A stretch of DNA of 64,000 nucleotides from Bradyrhizobium diazoefficiens (GTDB lineage: Bacteria > Pseudomonadota > Alphaproteobacteria > Rhizobiales > Xanthobacteraceae): assembly GCF_016616235.1 (NCBI RefSeq), contig NZ_CP067100.1, positions 7,127,001 to 7,191,000 on the forward strand, in the 5' to 3' direction. The notes under the pieces are model-generated. The model saw nothing but the letters and a program-made list of their open reading frames with translations. It ran no database searches and had not been told where the DNA came from. Of the stretch, positions 48,133 to 55,527 are shown piece by piece; within the stretch, counting starts at the first letter, position 1; each line of letters starts with the position of its first letter. The translations under genes were made by a program, and so were the position numbers.

Positions 48133-48777
48133 TCAACCGCCAACCGCCGCGGCATGCTGCGCCGCCATCTCCGCATCCGCCGCAGTGATCCGCTGGAACG
48201 CTGGCCGCGAAGTCATCCGCTCGGCGTAGCGCACGAACACATCCTTCTTCGGCACGATGCCGAACATCATGGTCCAGCTGAAGGCGACGCCCCACAGCAC
48301 GTCGGCGGCCGTCATGCGCTCGCCAAGCAGATAGGGGCCCTTCGAGAGCTGCGCCTCGAGCGCGCCCAGCATGGTGTCGTAATCGGCATAGGGCGACTGC
48401 GTGATCGGCGCCGGCTCGCGCTGCATGAACTTGTCGATCAGAGCCGGCTCGAACGATGCGCCGTAATAGGCAATCCAGCGCAGGTAAGGACCGCGCAGCG
48501 GATCGTTCAGCGCGGGCGTCAGCCCCGCCTGCGGAAACAGGTCGGCGAGATAGATCGTGATCGCAACCTGCTCGGTCACGAGTTCCCCGCGGTGAGAGAT
48601 CGCCGGCACCTTGCCGAGCGGATTGATGGCGAGATAGGCCGACTTGCGCTGCTCACCCGCCTTCATGTTGAGAACGTGGAGATCGTAGGGCGCACCCAGC
48701 TCCTCCAGCAGCACCCGCGTGCCGGTGGCACGGGTCTGCGGTGAATAATACAGTGTGATGCGGGGGGAATCGGTCAT
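48133..48777 (-). CDS. Glutathione S-transferase
   Basis: This 214-residue GST has an N-terminal thioredoxin-like domain (ITLYYSPQTRATGTRVLLEELGAPYDL, NPLGKVPAISHRGELVTEQVAI, in segments up to about residue 78) and a C-terminal helical domain (about 90-205) with GPYLLGERMTAADVLWG, the conserved N-capping/Asp motif of GSTs. GGAG precedes the ATG at 48777. It is divergent from a WYL regulator with a palindrome between them, so the GST gene is the likely regulated target. Confidence 0.88.
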   Translation of the reverse strand: MTDSPRITLYYSPQTRATGTRVLLEELGAPYDLHVLNMKAGEQRKSAYLAINPLGKVPAISHRGELVTEQVAITIYLADLFPQAGLTPALNDPLRGPYLRWIAYYGASFEPALIDKFMQREPAPITQSPYADYDTMLGALEAQLSKGPYLLGERMTAADVLWGVAFSWTMMFGIVPKKDVFVRYAERMTSRPAFQRITAADAEMAAQHAAAVGG

Positions 48778-48826
48778 GGCAGGTCTCCATCTGGCCGGCT
48801 GGCGATGGTGCATCTTGTAAGGGAAC

Positions 48827-48851
48827 ATACCTGACATCCTGTGTCAGGTAT
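48827..48851. promoter_or_regulatory. WYL-regulator operator, 25-bp palindrome
   Basis: ATACCTGACA-TCCTG-TGTCAGGTAT has perfect 10-base arms. It lies 49 bases before the GST gene and 13 bases before the regulator gene, in the divergent promoter. It shares the TGACA/TGTCA inner arms and ACATCCTGT with the site at 41643. Confidence 0.78.
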
Positions 48852-48864
48852 GGTTTAAGGGATC

Positions 48865-49845
48865 ATGCGTGCGAGCCGGATGCTGTCGATCCTCACCACC
48901 CTCCAGGCCAGGGGGCAGGTCACTGCGCCCGAGCTTGCCGAGGCCTGCGAGGTCTCGGTGCGTACGATCTATCGCGACATTGACGCGCTCGCGGCCTCCG
49001 GCGTCCCTGTCTATGCCGACCGGGGCGCGGAGGGTGGCTATCGCCTGCTCGACGGCTATCGGGTGCGGCTGAACGGCTTGTCGCAGAGCGAAGCGGGCGC
49101 GCTGTTCCTCGCGGGGCTCCCGGGCCCGGCCGCGGCGCTCGGCCTCGATGCGGCGATGATCGCGGCGCAGAACAAGCTGATGGCCGCGCTGCCCGCCAAT
49201 TTGCGCGAGGATGCGGGGCGGATGCAGGAGCGTTTTCACCTGGACGCACCGGGATGGTTCGGCGAGGCGGAAGAGCCAAAGCATCTGCGCGCCATTGCCG
49301 GCGCGGCACTGCGCGGGACGTTGATCAAGATCCGCTACCAGAGCTGGCGCGCCGAGAAGCAGCGCCGCGTCGCGCCGCTCGGCCTCGTGCTGAAGGGCGG
49401 CAGCTGGTATCTCGCCGGGCAAGTCGACGGCAGCGTGCGCACCTATCGGATCGCGCGCGTGCTCGACTGCACCACGCTCGACGACCGCTTCGAGCGTCCG
49501 GCCGATTTCGATCTCGCCGCCTATTGGCAGGCTGCGACGTTGCGCCTCGAAGCCGAGATGCATCCCAATGTCGCTGTTGTCAGGCTGTCGCCGTTCGGCG
49601 TGAAGCTGCTGGAGGCGCTGAGCCAGCCTTATGTCAGGGCACGCACGCAGATCGAAGATGCCGTCGATGCCGACGGCTGGCGGCTCGCCAGGGTGCCGAC
49701 CGGCAAGACTTCATGGCATGCCGCGGCCGAGCTGCTGCGGCTCGGGCCGGAGGCCGAGGTGCTGGAGCCCGCCGATCTCCGCGAGAAGATGGCCGAAATG
49801 ACAGAGGCGATGGCCGCGCGCTATCGCGCGGCGCGGAAAGCCTGA
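48865..49845 (+). CDS. YafY-type HTH-WYL transcriptional regulator with WCX domain
   Basis: This 326-residue regulator has a winged helix (about 1-60: RASRMLSILTTLQARGQVTAPELAEACEVS in part, SVRTIYRDIDALAASGVPVYADRG), a WYL domain (about 145-210: LIKIRYQSWRAEKQRRVAPLGLVLKGGSWYLAGQV) and a C-terminal WCX extension (about 225-315). AAGGGA precedes the ATG. It is longer than the WYL protein at 41712. The probable ligand-responsive control of the divergent GST gene is inferred. Confidence 0.9.
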   Translation: MRASRMLSILTTLQARGQVTAPELAEACEVSVRTIYRDIDALAASGVPVYADRGAEGGYRLLDGYRVRLNGLSQSEAGALFLAGLPGPAAALGLDAAMIAAQNKLMAALPANLREDAGRMQERFHLDAPGWFGEAEEPKHLRAIAGAALRGTLIKIRYQSWRAEKQRRVAPLGLVLKGGSWYLAGQVDGSVRTYRIARVLDCTTLDDRFERPADFDLAAYWQAATLRLEAEMHPNVAVVRLSPFGVKLLEALSQPYVRARTQIEDAVDADGWRLARVPTGKTSWHAAAELLRLGPEAEVLEPADLREKMAEMTEAMAARYRAARKA

Positions 49846-49982
49846 CATCGGCGCACCTCGCCACCGCCCACGAAACAATCCTGAAAACATGATTCTCGCC
49901 CGCGGCATGAACGCATTCGCGGCTCAGGCCGACCGAGATGCAGGGACATCACAACGGCCTCGCGCCACACTGGAGAATGAAA

Positions 49983-50222
49983 ATGCTTCGTAAGCTTACT
50001 CTTGGTCTGATTGCTGCCGGCTCGCTCGGTGCTGCCGCCATTGCGCCCACCGCCGCTTCGGCTCACGGCTTCCATCATCACTGGGGTCCCGGCTGGGGCT
50101 TTGGCTACGGCGGCCTCTACGTCAACACCGGCATCAACAACTGCTATCAGGAGCGCGTGGTCCAGACCCGTCGCGGCCTGCGCGTCCGCGTGGTGAATGT
50201 CTGCGCCTACGGGATCTACTGA
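49983..50222 (+). CDS. Small secreted His/Gly/aromatic-rich protein
   Basis: This 79-residue protein has a signal peptide (MLRKLTLGLIAAGSLGAAAIAPTAASA, about 27 residues) and a mature part of HGFHHHWGPGWGFGYGG followed by a region with two Cys (NNCYQERVVQTRRG and VVNVCAYG). It could bind metal through the His cluster; one disulfide is possible. Similar short proteins occur in Bradyrhizobium but have no assigned role. ATG at 49983 has GGAG 7 bases upstream; the ATG at 49977 is too close to that site. Confidence 0.75.
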   Translation: MLRKLTLGLIAAGSLGAAAIAPTAASAHGFHHHWGPGWGFGYGGLYVNTGINNCYQERVVQTRRGLRVRVVNVCAYGIY

Positions 50223-50242
50223 TAGCCGCCTCTTCGACAAAG

Positions 50243-50270
50243 CTCCGGTCGCGTCGCGGCCGGAGTTTTG
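50243..50270 (+). terminator. Rho-independent terminator after the small secreted protein
   Basis: CTCCGG ... CCGGAG stem with an 11-base GC-rich loop is followed by TTTTGCG, 21 bases after the stop. Confidence 0.8.
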
Positions 50271-50277
50271 CGTTGAC

Positions 50278-51225
50278 CTAGATGCTCTTCCGATGCCGGC
50301 GAAACCAGGCCCAGGTCTCGCGCGTCGTCCTGATGTAGCCGTGGCCGCGATAAACGATTTCGCCGTCGACCATCGCGTTCAGCTTCGGCAGCGCGTGAAA
50401 CGGAATTGAGGGATAGGCGTGGTGCTCGACGTGATAAGGCATGTTCCACGCAAACCATTTGACGATCGCCCCGGTGTAGGTGGTGCGGGTGTTGTGGAAG
50501 GCACTGCGGGTGCGCTCGCAACCGGTGTGCTCGGCATAGAGATAGGGCCGCAGGAAAAATTGCCCGATGATCAGCGGCACGATCCAGACCCAGAGCAGCA
50601 GCGCCGAGGCGAACCACAGCGAGAGCGCGAGCAACAGCGCATAGAGCGTGGCATATGCGCGCGCCTCGGTCACGATGGTGCTGCGCTTGCTCTCCGGTAT
50701 CCAGGGCACGACGACCTTGCCGGTGACGGCATGGCCGAGCATCAGCCGGAGTCGCCCGGCGACCTGAAGCAGGCCGCTATAGGCGATCGCAAGCTGCGTA
50801 TCGGATCTCGGCTTGACGCCGACGATCAGCTCCGGGTCCTTCTCAGGGTCTTGCGTGTAGCGGTGATGGTCCCAGTGGAACAGGCAGTAATATTCGTAGG
50901 GCAATCCGATGATGAAGGCGGAGAGATATCCGACCGCGAGGTTGAGGCCGCGGCTCCTGAACGCGGTCTTGTGCGCGGTCTCGTGGACCGCCATGAACAG
51001 AAACGCGACGAGATAGCCCTGCGCCGCCATCAGCGGCAGCGCCCAGAGTACGCCATAGCGCGAGGTCACCATCCAGGTCAGTACGCCGACCAAGACAATC
51101 ATGCCGTAATGGCCAAGACTCTGCGCGGCACCTCTCAGATTCGAGCGCACCGATAATTTGCGCAGCATGGCCGGGCTGAGCGGCTTCAGGCGATGGTCGG
51201 GCTCAAAAACGGTCGCGTCAGTCAT
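50278..51225 (-). CDS. Fatty acid desaturase-family membrane protein
   Basis: This 315-residue integral membrane diiron protein has all three His boxes: HETAHK (about 81-86), HWDHHRYT (about 117-124) and HVEHHAYP (about 268-275), and four to six membrane segments. The family includes acyl-lipid desaturases and carotenoid hydroxylases/ketolases; the exact substrate is not visible. It lies 18 bases after the MetX-like hydrolase gene on the same strand, so the two likely form one transcript under the palindrome at 52347. Confidence 0.85.
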   Translation of the reverse strand: MTDATVFEPDHRLKPLSPAMLRKLSVRSNLRGAAQSLGHYGMIVLVGVLTWMVTSRYGVLWALPLMAAQGYLVAFLFMAVHETAHKTAFRSRGLNLAVGYLSAFIIGLPYEYYCLFHWDHHRYTQDPEKDPELIVGVKPRSDTQLAIAYSGLLQVAGRLRLMLGHAVTGKVVVPWIPESKRSTIVTEARAYATLYALLLALSLWFASALLLWVWIVPLIIGQFFLRPYLYAEHTGCERTRSAFHNTRTTYTGAIVKWFAWNMPYHVEHHAYPSIPFHALPKLNAMVDGEIVYRGHGYIRTTRETWAWFRRHRKSI

Positions 51226-51243
51226 GATTGGGGACCTGTCTTG

Positions 51244-52257
51244 CTAGCTGAGCAGCGCGGCGATCTCGGCCTTGAGAAAAGCCTGGTCGTGCGGATTGTT
51301 GACGGGGTTGCCGGCGCGATGGCCGTGCAGGGACGGAATCGGATGCAGCACCGCTGATTTCGCATTGACCAGCTTGCCGAGCTCGTCCTCGTTGTCGCGG
51401 GCGTCGAAATAGCGATCGGTCGCGCCCGGCATCAGCAGCACATGCGCCTTGATCGCGGCGAGCGCGCGATCGAGATCGCCGCCGAAGGCCGCGCATTTGC
51501 TGATATCGCCGCGTTGCCAGATGCCGGCCTGCGCCAGGAGATCGTTGGCGTCGCGGCGGGCGAAGGTCGTGTCCCAGTTGCGGACGAGATAATCCTCGAG
51601 CGAGGTAAAGCCCGCCTCGCGCCAGAGCTCGTCGCGATAGAAACCATGCGACATCGCCCAGCCGGCATAGACGCGCCCCATGGCGCGATAGCCGGCGACG
51701 GGCTTCTCGACGAAGCGGCCGTCGCGGAAGGCGGGATCGGCTGACAATGCAGCCTTCACGCTTTCGAGGAAGACATGATTGTAAGGCGCGCAGCGCGCGC
51801 TGCCGCAGACCACAGCCGCACGCGCGACCATGTCAGGATGCAGCGCGGCCCAGTGATAGGCCTGCATGCCGCCCATCGACCAGCCATACACCAGCGCGAG
51901 CTTTGTGATGCCGAAGCGCTCGGTGAGGAGGCGATGTTGGACCGCGACCGCGTCGTAATAGGTGATCTCGGGAAACGGCACGAGCGTGTTCGACGGCGAT
52001 GACGACAGTCCGTTGCCGAACAGGTTCGGGATGATGATGAAGTAGCGCGTGGGATCGAGCACGCCCTCGGGTCCAATCAGCCATTCGGTGTCGAAGTGCT
52101 GCGCACTGAACGAGGTCGGATAGAGGATGACGTTGTCTTTCGCCGGGCTCAGCGTGCCCCAGGTCTTGTAGGCGAGCTTCATGGCGGGGAAGACGGCGCC
52201 GGACTGAAGCGTGACGTCTCCGGCCTCGAAGATTTCGTAGTCACGCTGCCCGGTCAT
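51244..52257 (-). CDS. MetX-like alpha/beta hydrolase
   Basis: This 337-residue member of the homoserine O-acetyltransferase-like branch has LAYKTWGTLSPAKDNVIL (about 27-44), nucleophile elbow YGWSMGGMQAYHW (about 125-137, Ser in GWSMGG where true MetX has GGSMGG), Asp in GATDRYFDARDNEDEL (about 282-297) and His in LHGHRAGNP (about 309-317), so the catalytic triad is intact. Neighbouring genes give no methionine context. Acyl transfer or ester hydrolysis is equally possible. GAGGGAG precedes the ATG at 52257. Confidence 0.82.
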   Translation of the reverse strand: MTGQRDYEIFEAGDVTLQSGAVFPAMKLAYKTWGTLSPAKDNVILYPTSFSAQHFDTEWLIGPEGVLDPTRYFIIIPNLFGNGLSSSPSNTLVPFPEITYYDAVAVQHRLLTERFGITKLALVYGWSMGGMQAYHWAALHPDMVARAAVVCGSARCAPYNHVFLESVKAALSADPAFRDGRFVEKPVAGYRAMGRVYAGWAMSHGFYRDELWREAGFTSLEDYLVRNWDTTFARRDANDLLAQAGIWQRGDISKCAAFGGDLDRALAAIKAHVLLMPGATDRYFDARDNEDELGKLVNAKSAVLHPIPSLHGHRAGNPVNNPHDQAFLKAEIAALLS

Positions 52258-52346
52258 GCACAACTCCCTCGCGGCCGCAAAACGCGCCCGCCGAGCCAAC
52301 GATGCATCGATCGTGCCGGACCGGCAAACGCATCGTTGCGCGACGC

Positions 52347-52377
52347 CTAATAAGTGTACTTATCGTACATTTATTAG
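52347..52377. promoter_or_regulatory. 31-bp AT-rich palindrome upstream of the MetX-like gene
   Basis: Nested arms CTAATAA ... TTATTAG outside and TGTAC ... GTACA inside a TTATC centre. Position 90-120 bases upstream of the MetX-like start on the minus strand fits a promoter operator. It is the most AT-rich patch nearby. No regulator gene of known matching specificity is adjacent. Confidence 0.65.
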
Positions 52378-52409
52378 GGAACGGCAATGCGGATTTTGAC
52401 CATCGCGCG

Positions 52410-53213
52410 TCAGGCGATGGCGGCGATGTATCGCTGCACCGACATCGCGAACGCAGCCTTCGCACCGCTGGCGATGTTGCGGCCCCACCAGGCGCCGTAG
52501 ATGCGGTCGAAGGCGAGCGGCTCGACGGCCGCCGCAATCCGCCGCACTGCGGCGGCGTTAAGCGGCATGTAGTTGGGATATGAATACATGAAGCTGACGA
52601 AGCGGCGGTCCATCGTCACCTGCGCGATATCGCCGGTGAGCAGCGCGCCCCTGCCATCGGCGCCGCGCGCATGATGCAGCATGGTGGCGCCGGCAAAATG
52701 ACCGCCGGTGCGGAGCAGCAGCACGTCGTCGGAGATGCGATGCTGATCGCCGGTCCAGTGCACAATCGATGGATGCGGCCGCGTCACCCATTGGCGGTCA
52801 TCGGCGTGCAAATAGACCGGAATGCCGCCGAACGCCTCGCTCCAGTCGGCGAGTGCGCCATAGTAATGCGGATGCGAGATCGCGATGGCTTTCAATCCGC
52901 CCAGCGAACGCACATGTGCGATCGCCTCCGGTGTCGCCAGCGGCACGCAGTCCCACATCATGCAGCCGTCGCTGAGCGGCACCAGCAGGGCGCGCTGGCC
53001 GATGGCAAAGCTCGGCTCGAGCGCAAGGCCGGTGAGGCCGAGATCATCACGCCAGACCAGGCGATGGCTGCCGGCCAGCGCCTCGCGGGTGAGGAAGGTC
53101 TGGCCCTTCCAGTTCACATATTGCCGTTCGTCCTCGCAGATCGGACAGACGGTCGGCGGTTTTTCGCTGGCCGGGAATTGCGCGCCGCAGGTTTCGCAGG
53201 TCCAAAAAGGCAT
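52410..53213 (-). CDS. Zinc-ribbon plus metallo-beta-lactamase-fold protein
   Basis: This 267-residue protein begins with a rubredoxin-like zinc ribbon (CETC at about 5-8 and CPIC at about 22-25). It is followed by a metallo-beta-lactamase-fold domain: AISHPHYYGALADW (about 117-130, in place of the usual HxHxDH), LHADDRQWV, GGHFAGATMLHH (about 172-183) and LLTGDIAQV. The metal motif is partly altered (HPHYYG lacks the D-H pair), so it may bind one metal or none. The ATG at 53213 begins the zinc ribbon; longer upstream sequence is not plausible. Confidence 0.8.
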   Translation of the reverse strand: MPFWTCETCGAQFPASEKPPTVCPICEDERQYVNWKGQTFLTREALAGSHRLVWRDDLGLTGLALEPSFAIGQRALLVPLSDGCMMWDCVPLATPEAIAHVRSLGGLKAIAISHPHYYGALADWSEAFGGIPVYLHADDRQWVTRPHPSIVHWTGDQHRISDDVLLLRTGGHFAGATMLHHARGADGRGALLTGDIAQVTMDRRFVSFMYSYPNYMPLNAAAVRRIAAAVEPLAFDRIYGAWWGRNIASGAKAAFAMSVQRYIAAIA

Positions 53214-53396
53214 GGCCGTGATCCAGAAAGGGGTGCGGGACAGCCGTGAGATGACATCCCAGCCTTCCAACCGCAAGGGCGGAGGAACCAACCCGACGAG
53301 CACAGGTTACTTTGAGGTCCGCCCCGGCGCCTTCGTCCGGCCATCGCCATCTGCACGAGACCTCGTTCGATCGGCAGCATCACGTTCAGCGTCTCG

Positions 53397-54593
53397 ATGA
53401 CATCTCGCTCCCCGTCCCGCATCTGGCCCCTCTACGCCGTGAACTTCTTCATGGCCGACATGCAGTCGGGGATCGGGCCGTTCGTCGGCGTATTCCTCCA
53501 GGAGCGGGGCTGGGCGGCTGGACTGATCGGCACGGCGCTCACGATCGGCAATGTCGCGGGCATGCTGGTCACGACGCCGATCGGCGGCTTCATCGATTCC
53601 AGCCGCAACAAGCGGCTGTGGGTCGTCATTCCCGGCATCTGCGTCGTGCTCGCCTCCGCGATCATCCTGATCTCGCAAGACTTCTGGGCAGTGACGTTCT
53701 CGCAAGTGGCGCAATCGCTGGCGAGCGCCGCGATCGTGCCGGCGGTGACCGGCATCACGCTCGGCATCGCCAAGCAAAAAGGCTTCAACGCGCTGAACGG
53801 ACGCAACCAGGCCTTCAACCACGCCGGCAACATGGTCGGCGCCGCACTGTCGGGCTATCTCGGCTACAAGTTCGGCTATGTCGCGGTGTTCGTGCTCGCG
53901 GCCGCGTTCGGCGCCATTGCGGTTGCCTGCGTACTGATGATCCCCGCCAAGGCCATCGACGATCGCCAGGCCCGCGGAAGCAAGGAGGACGAGAGCAAGA
54001 ACCCTCCGGATGCGGTGTCCGTCCTCCTCAAGCACAAGCCACTCCTGGTGCTGGCGCTGGCGCTGGCCATCTTCCATCTCGGCAATGCCGCGATCGTCCC
54101 GCTCTATGGCCTTGCGGCGGTGGCCGAGAGACAGGCGAATGGCCCGAGCTTCGTTGCCACCACCGTCGTCATTGCGCAGGGCGTCATGATCGTGACGTCG
54201 CTGATCGCCATGCAGGTCGCGGGAAAGCGCAACTATTGGCCGGTGATCCTGGCGTCCTTCATGTTCTTACCTGTCCGCGGCGTGCTCGCCTTCTTCGTCA
54301 CCGGATGGTGGGGCGTCGTGCCGATGCAGGTGCTCGACGGCATCGGCACCGGACTTCAGACCGTTGCCGTCCCCGGCATGGTGGCGCGCTCGCTCGACGG
54401 CACTGGCCGCATCAACCTCGGCCAGGGCGCCGTAATCACGGTGCAGGGTGTCGGCGCCAGCCTCAGCCCCGCACTCGGCGGCTGGATCGCGCAATGGATC
54501 GGCTACGGCCCGACGTTTTTGCTGCTCGGCGGCTTCGGCCTTGCATCGATGGCATTGTGGCTGGCGTTCGGGGCGCACGTGAAGAAGTATTGA
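53397..54593 (+). CDS. MFS transporter
   Basis: This 398-residue protein has about 12 membrane segments in two halves with a central charged loop KAIDDRQARGSKEDESKNPPDA (in parts, about 183-204). The loop after the second helix reads GGFIDSSRNKRLW, the MFS motif A variant. The sequence resembles small-molecule efflux permeases of the major facilitator superfamily, but substrate is not evident. A short GAGGGG...CCCCTC hairpin overlaps its stop codon. The neighbour on the right is the broken opgC. Confidence 0.85.
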   Translation: MTSRSPSRIWPLYAVNFFMADMQSGIGPFVGVFLQERGWAAGLIGTALTIGNVAGMLVTTPIGGFIDSSRNKRLWVVIPGICVVLASAIILISQDFWAVTFSQVAQSLASAAIVPAVTGITLGIAKQKGFNALNGRNQAFNHAGNMVGAALSGYLGYKFGYVAVFVLAAAFGAIAVACVLMIPAKAIDDRQARGSKEDESKNPPDAVSVLLKHKPLLVLALALAIFHLGNAAIVPLYGLAAVAERQANGPSFVATTVVIAQGVMIVTSLIAMQVAGKRNYWPVILASFMFLPVRGVLAFFVTGWWGVVPMQVLDGIGTGLQTVAVPGMVARSLDGTGRINLGQGAVITVQGVGASLSPALGGWIAQWIGYGPTFLLLGGFGLASMALWLAFGAHVKKY

Positions 54594-54626
54594 GGGGGCG
54601 TCCCCTCGCGTGCCGCCTCCCCGCTC

Positions 54627-55140
54627 TCAGAGCTTGTGCCCCTTCTGCCGTAGCGCCTCGATCAGGCGCTGCTTCAATTCGTCGGCCGTTCTGGCTGACG
54701 TCCTGGCTCACTTGCGCGCGCTCGCCTGCGTCAGAGCATCCGTCCGGATGCGCGAGGAAACTGAACACGTTGAACTCATGCTCGTACATCGGATTGTCGA
54801 AGCGGCGCGCGGTGCGCGCGATCTGCGCGGTGAACAAGAGGAACAGCATGATATGGGCGACATACATCTCGGCCGCACGCCGCCACAGCCGCTTGACCGC
54901 GGCGAGAAACCAGCCGCCGGCGACGATCGGCCCGTAGATCCGGCCGACGAGGTAACCCGAGATGAAGACGAAGAACTCGGCGGCATCGCTGAAGCCGTAA
55001 TTGCGCAATGTCAGCCAGGCCACGACGTCGTGCGGGATGTGGTCGAGGAAGATCATCCACAGGCCGATGCCGCGGAAGAGATCGAGCCGCAGGTCGCGCT
55101 CGATCGGCGCCGACAGAGCTGACTGGTCCCGCGCGATCAT
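54627..55140 (-). pseudogene. Truncated opgC-like membrane acyltransferase/succinyltransferase
   Basis: The first about 125 codons match the N-terminus of OpgC proteins (RDLRLDLFRGIGLWMIFLDHIP, FSDAAEFFVFISGYLVGR, YEHEFNVFSFL), which normally run to 350-400 residues with about 10 membrane segments. After the NVFSFLAHPDG stretch (about 54745) the frame loses similarity. A shift of frame gives DALTQASARK, an in-frame TGA and then ARTADELKQRLIEALRQKGHKL ending at 54627 (two parts), which looks like the remaining C-terminus of some coding region. The gene is thus deleted internally and frameshifted. OpgC would succinylate periplasmic glucans. Confidence 0.75.
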
Positions 55141-55527
55141 AGCCCCGCCTCGCTGCTGGGCGTCGCGCCGTCGCGGCGCCGAAAAATCGGATGCTAAAAA
55201 ATCGCAATCAAAACGTCACCTAACCCTGCGGCTAGCGCGCCAACGGTAGCCGACCTTGACAGCCGCGTAAGGGACTTGTGGGCACGACCGCGGCCGTTAC
55301 TGCGGACTTACCTTGCGCCGCACAAGCGGCGGGCGGTCGGCCTGACGGCGGCCGGCCCGGAGCGGCGCGACAGGAGACCTCCGGGAATGCGCGCTGCGCG
55401 CCACCAACGTGTCGCGCCTGTCCTATCCACCGTCACGGGGCTGTCGCATGAAGATGATCCGCTGCTTCTGATCGTGCGCGAAACGCCTTGTCGAAGCGGC
55501 CGACGCGCTCATAGGAAGGAGTGGCCG
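55141..55527. other. 387-base intergenic region
   Basis: No gene seen. Contains the opgC promoter side, a GTCGCGCCGTCGCGGCGCC inverted repeat near 55163-55183 and the leader of the SNase-like gene with an AAGGAG at 55516. An open frame continues upstream of that gene but looks non-coding (Arg/Pro-rich). Confidence 0.5.

Noticed and set aside
51244..52257. Biosynthetic homoserine O-acetyltransferase (metX) call.
   Set aside because: The nucleophile elbow is GWSMGG instead of GGSMGG, no methionine genes or SAM-riboswitch-like leader are nearby, and it is paired with a desaturase. Only the fold-level call is kept.
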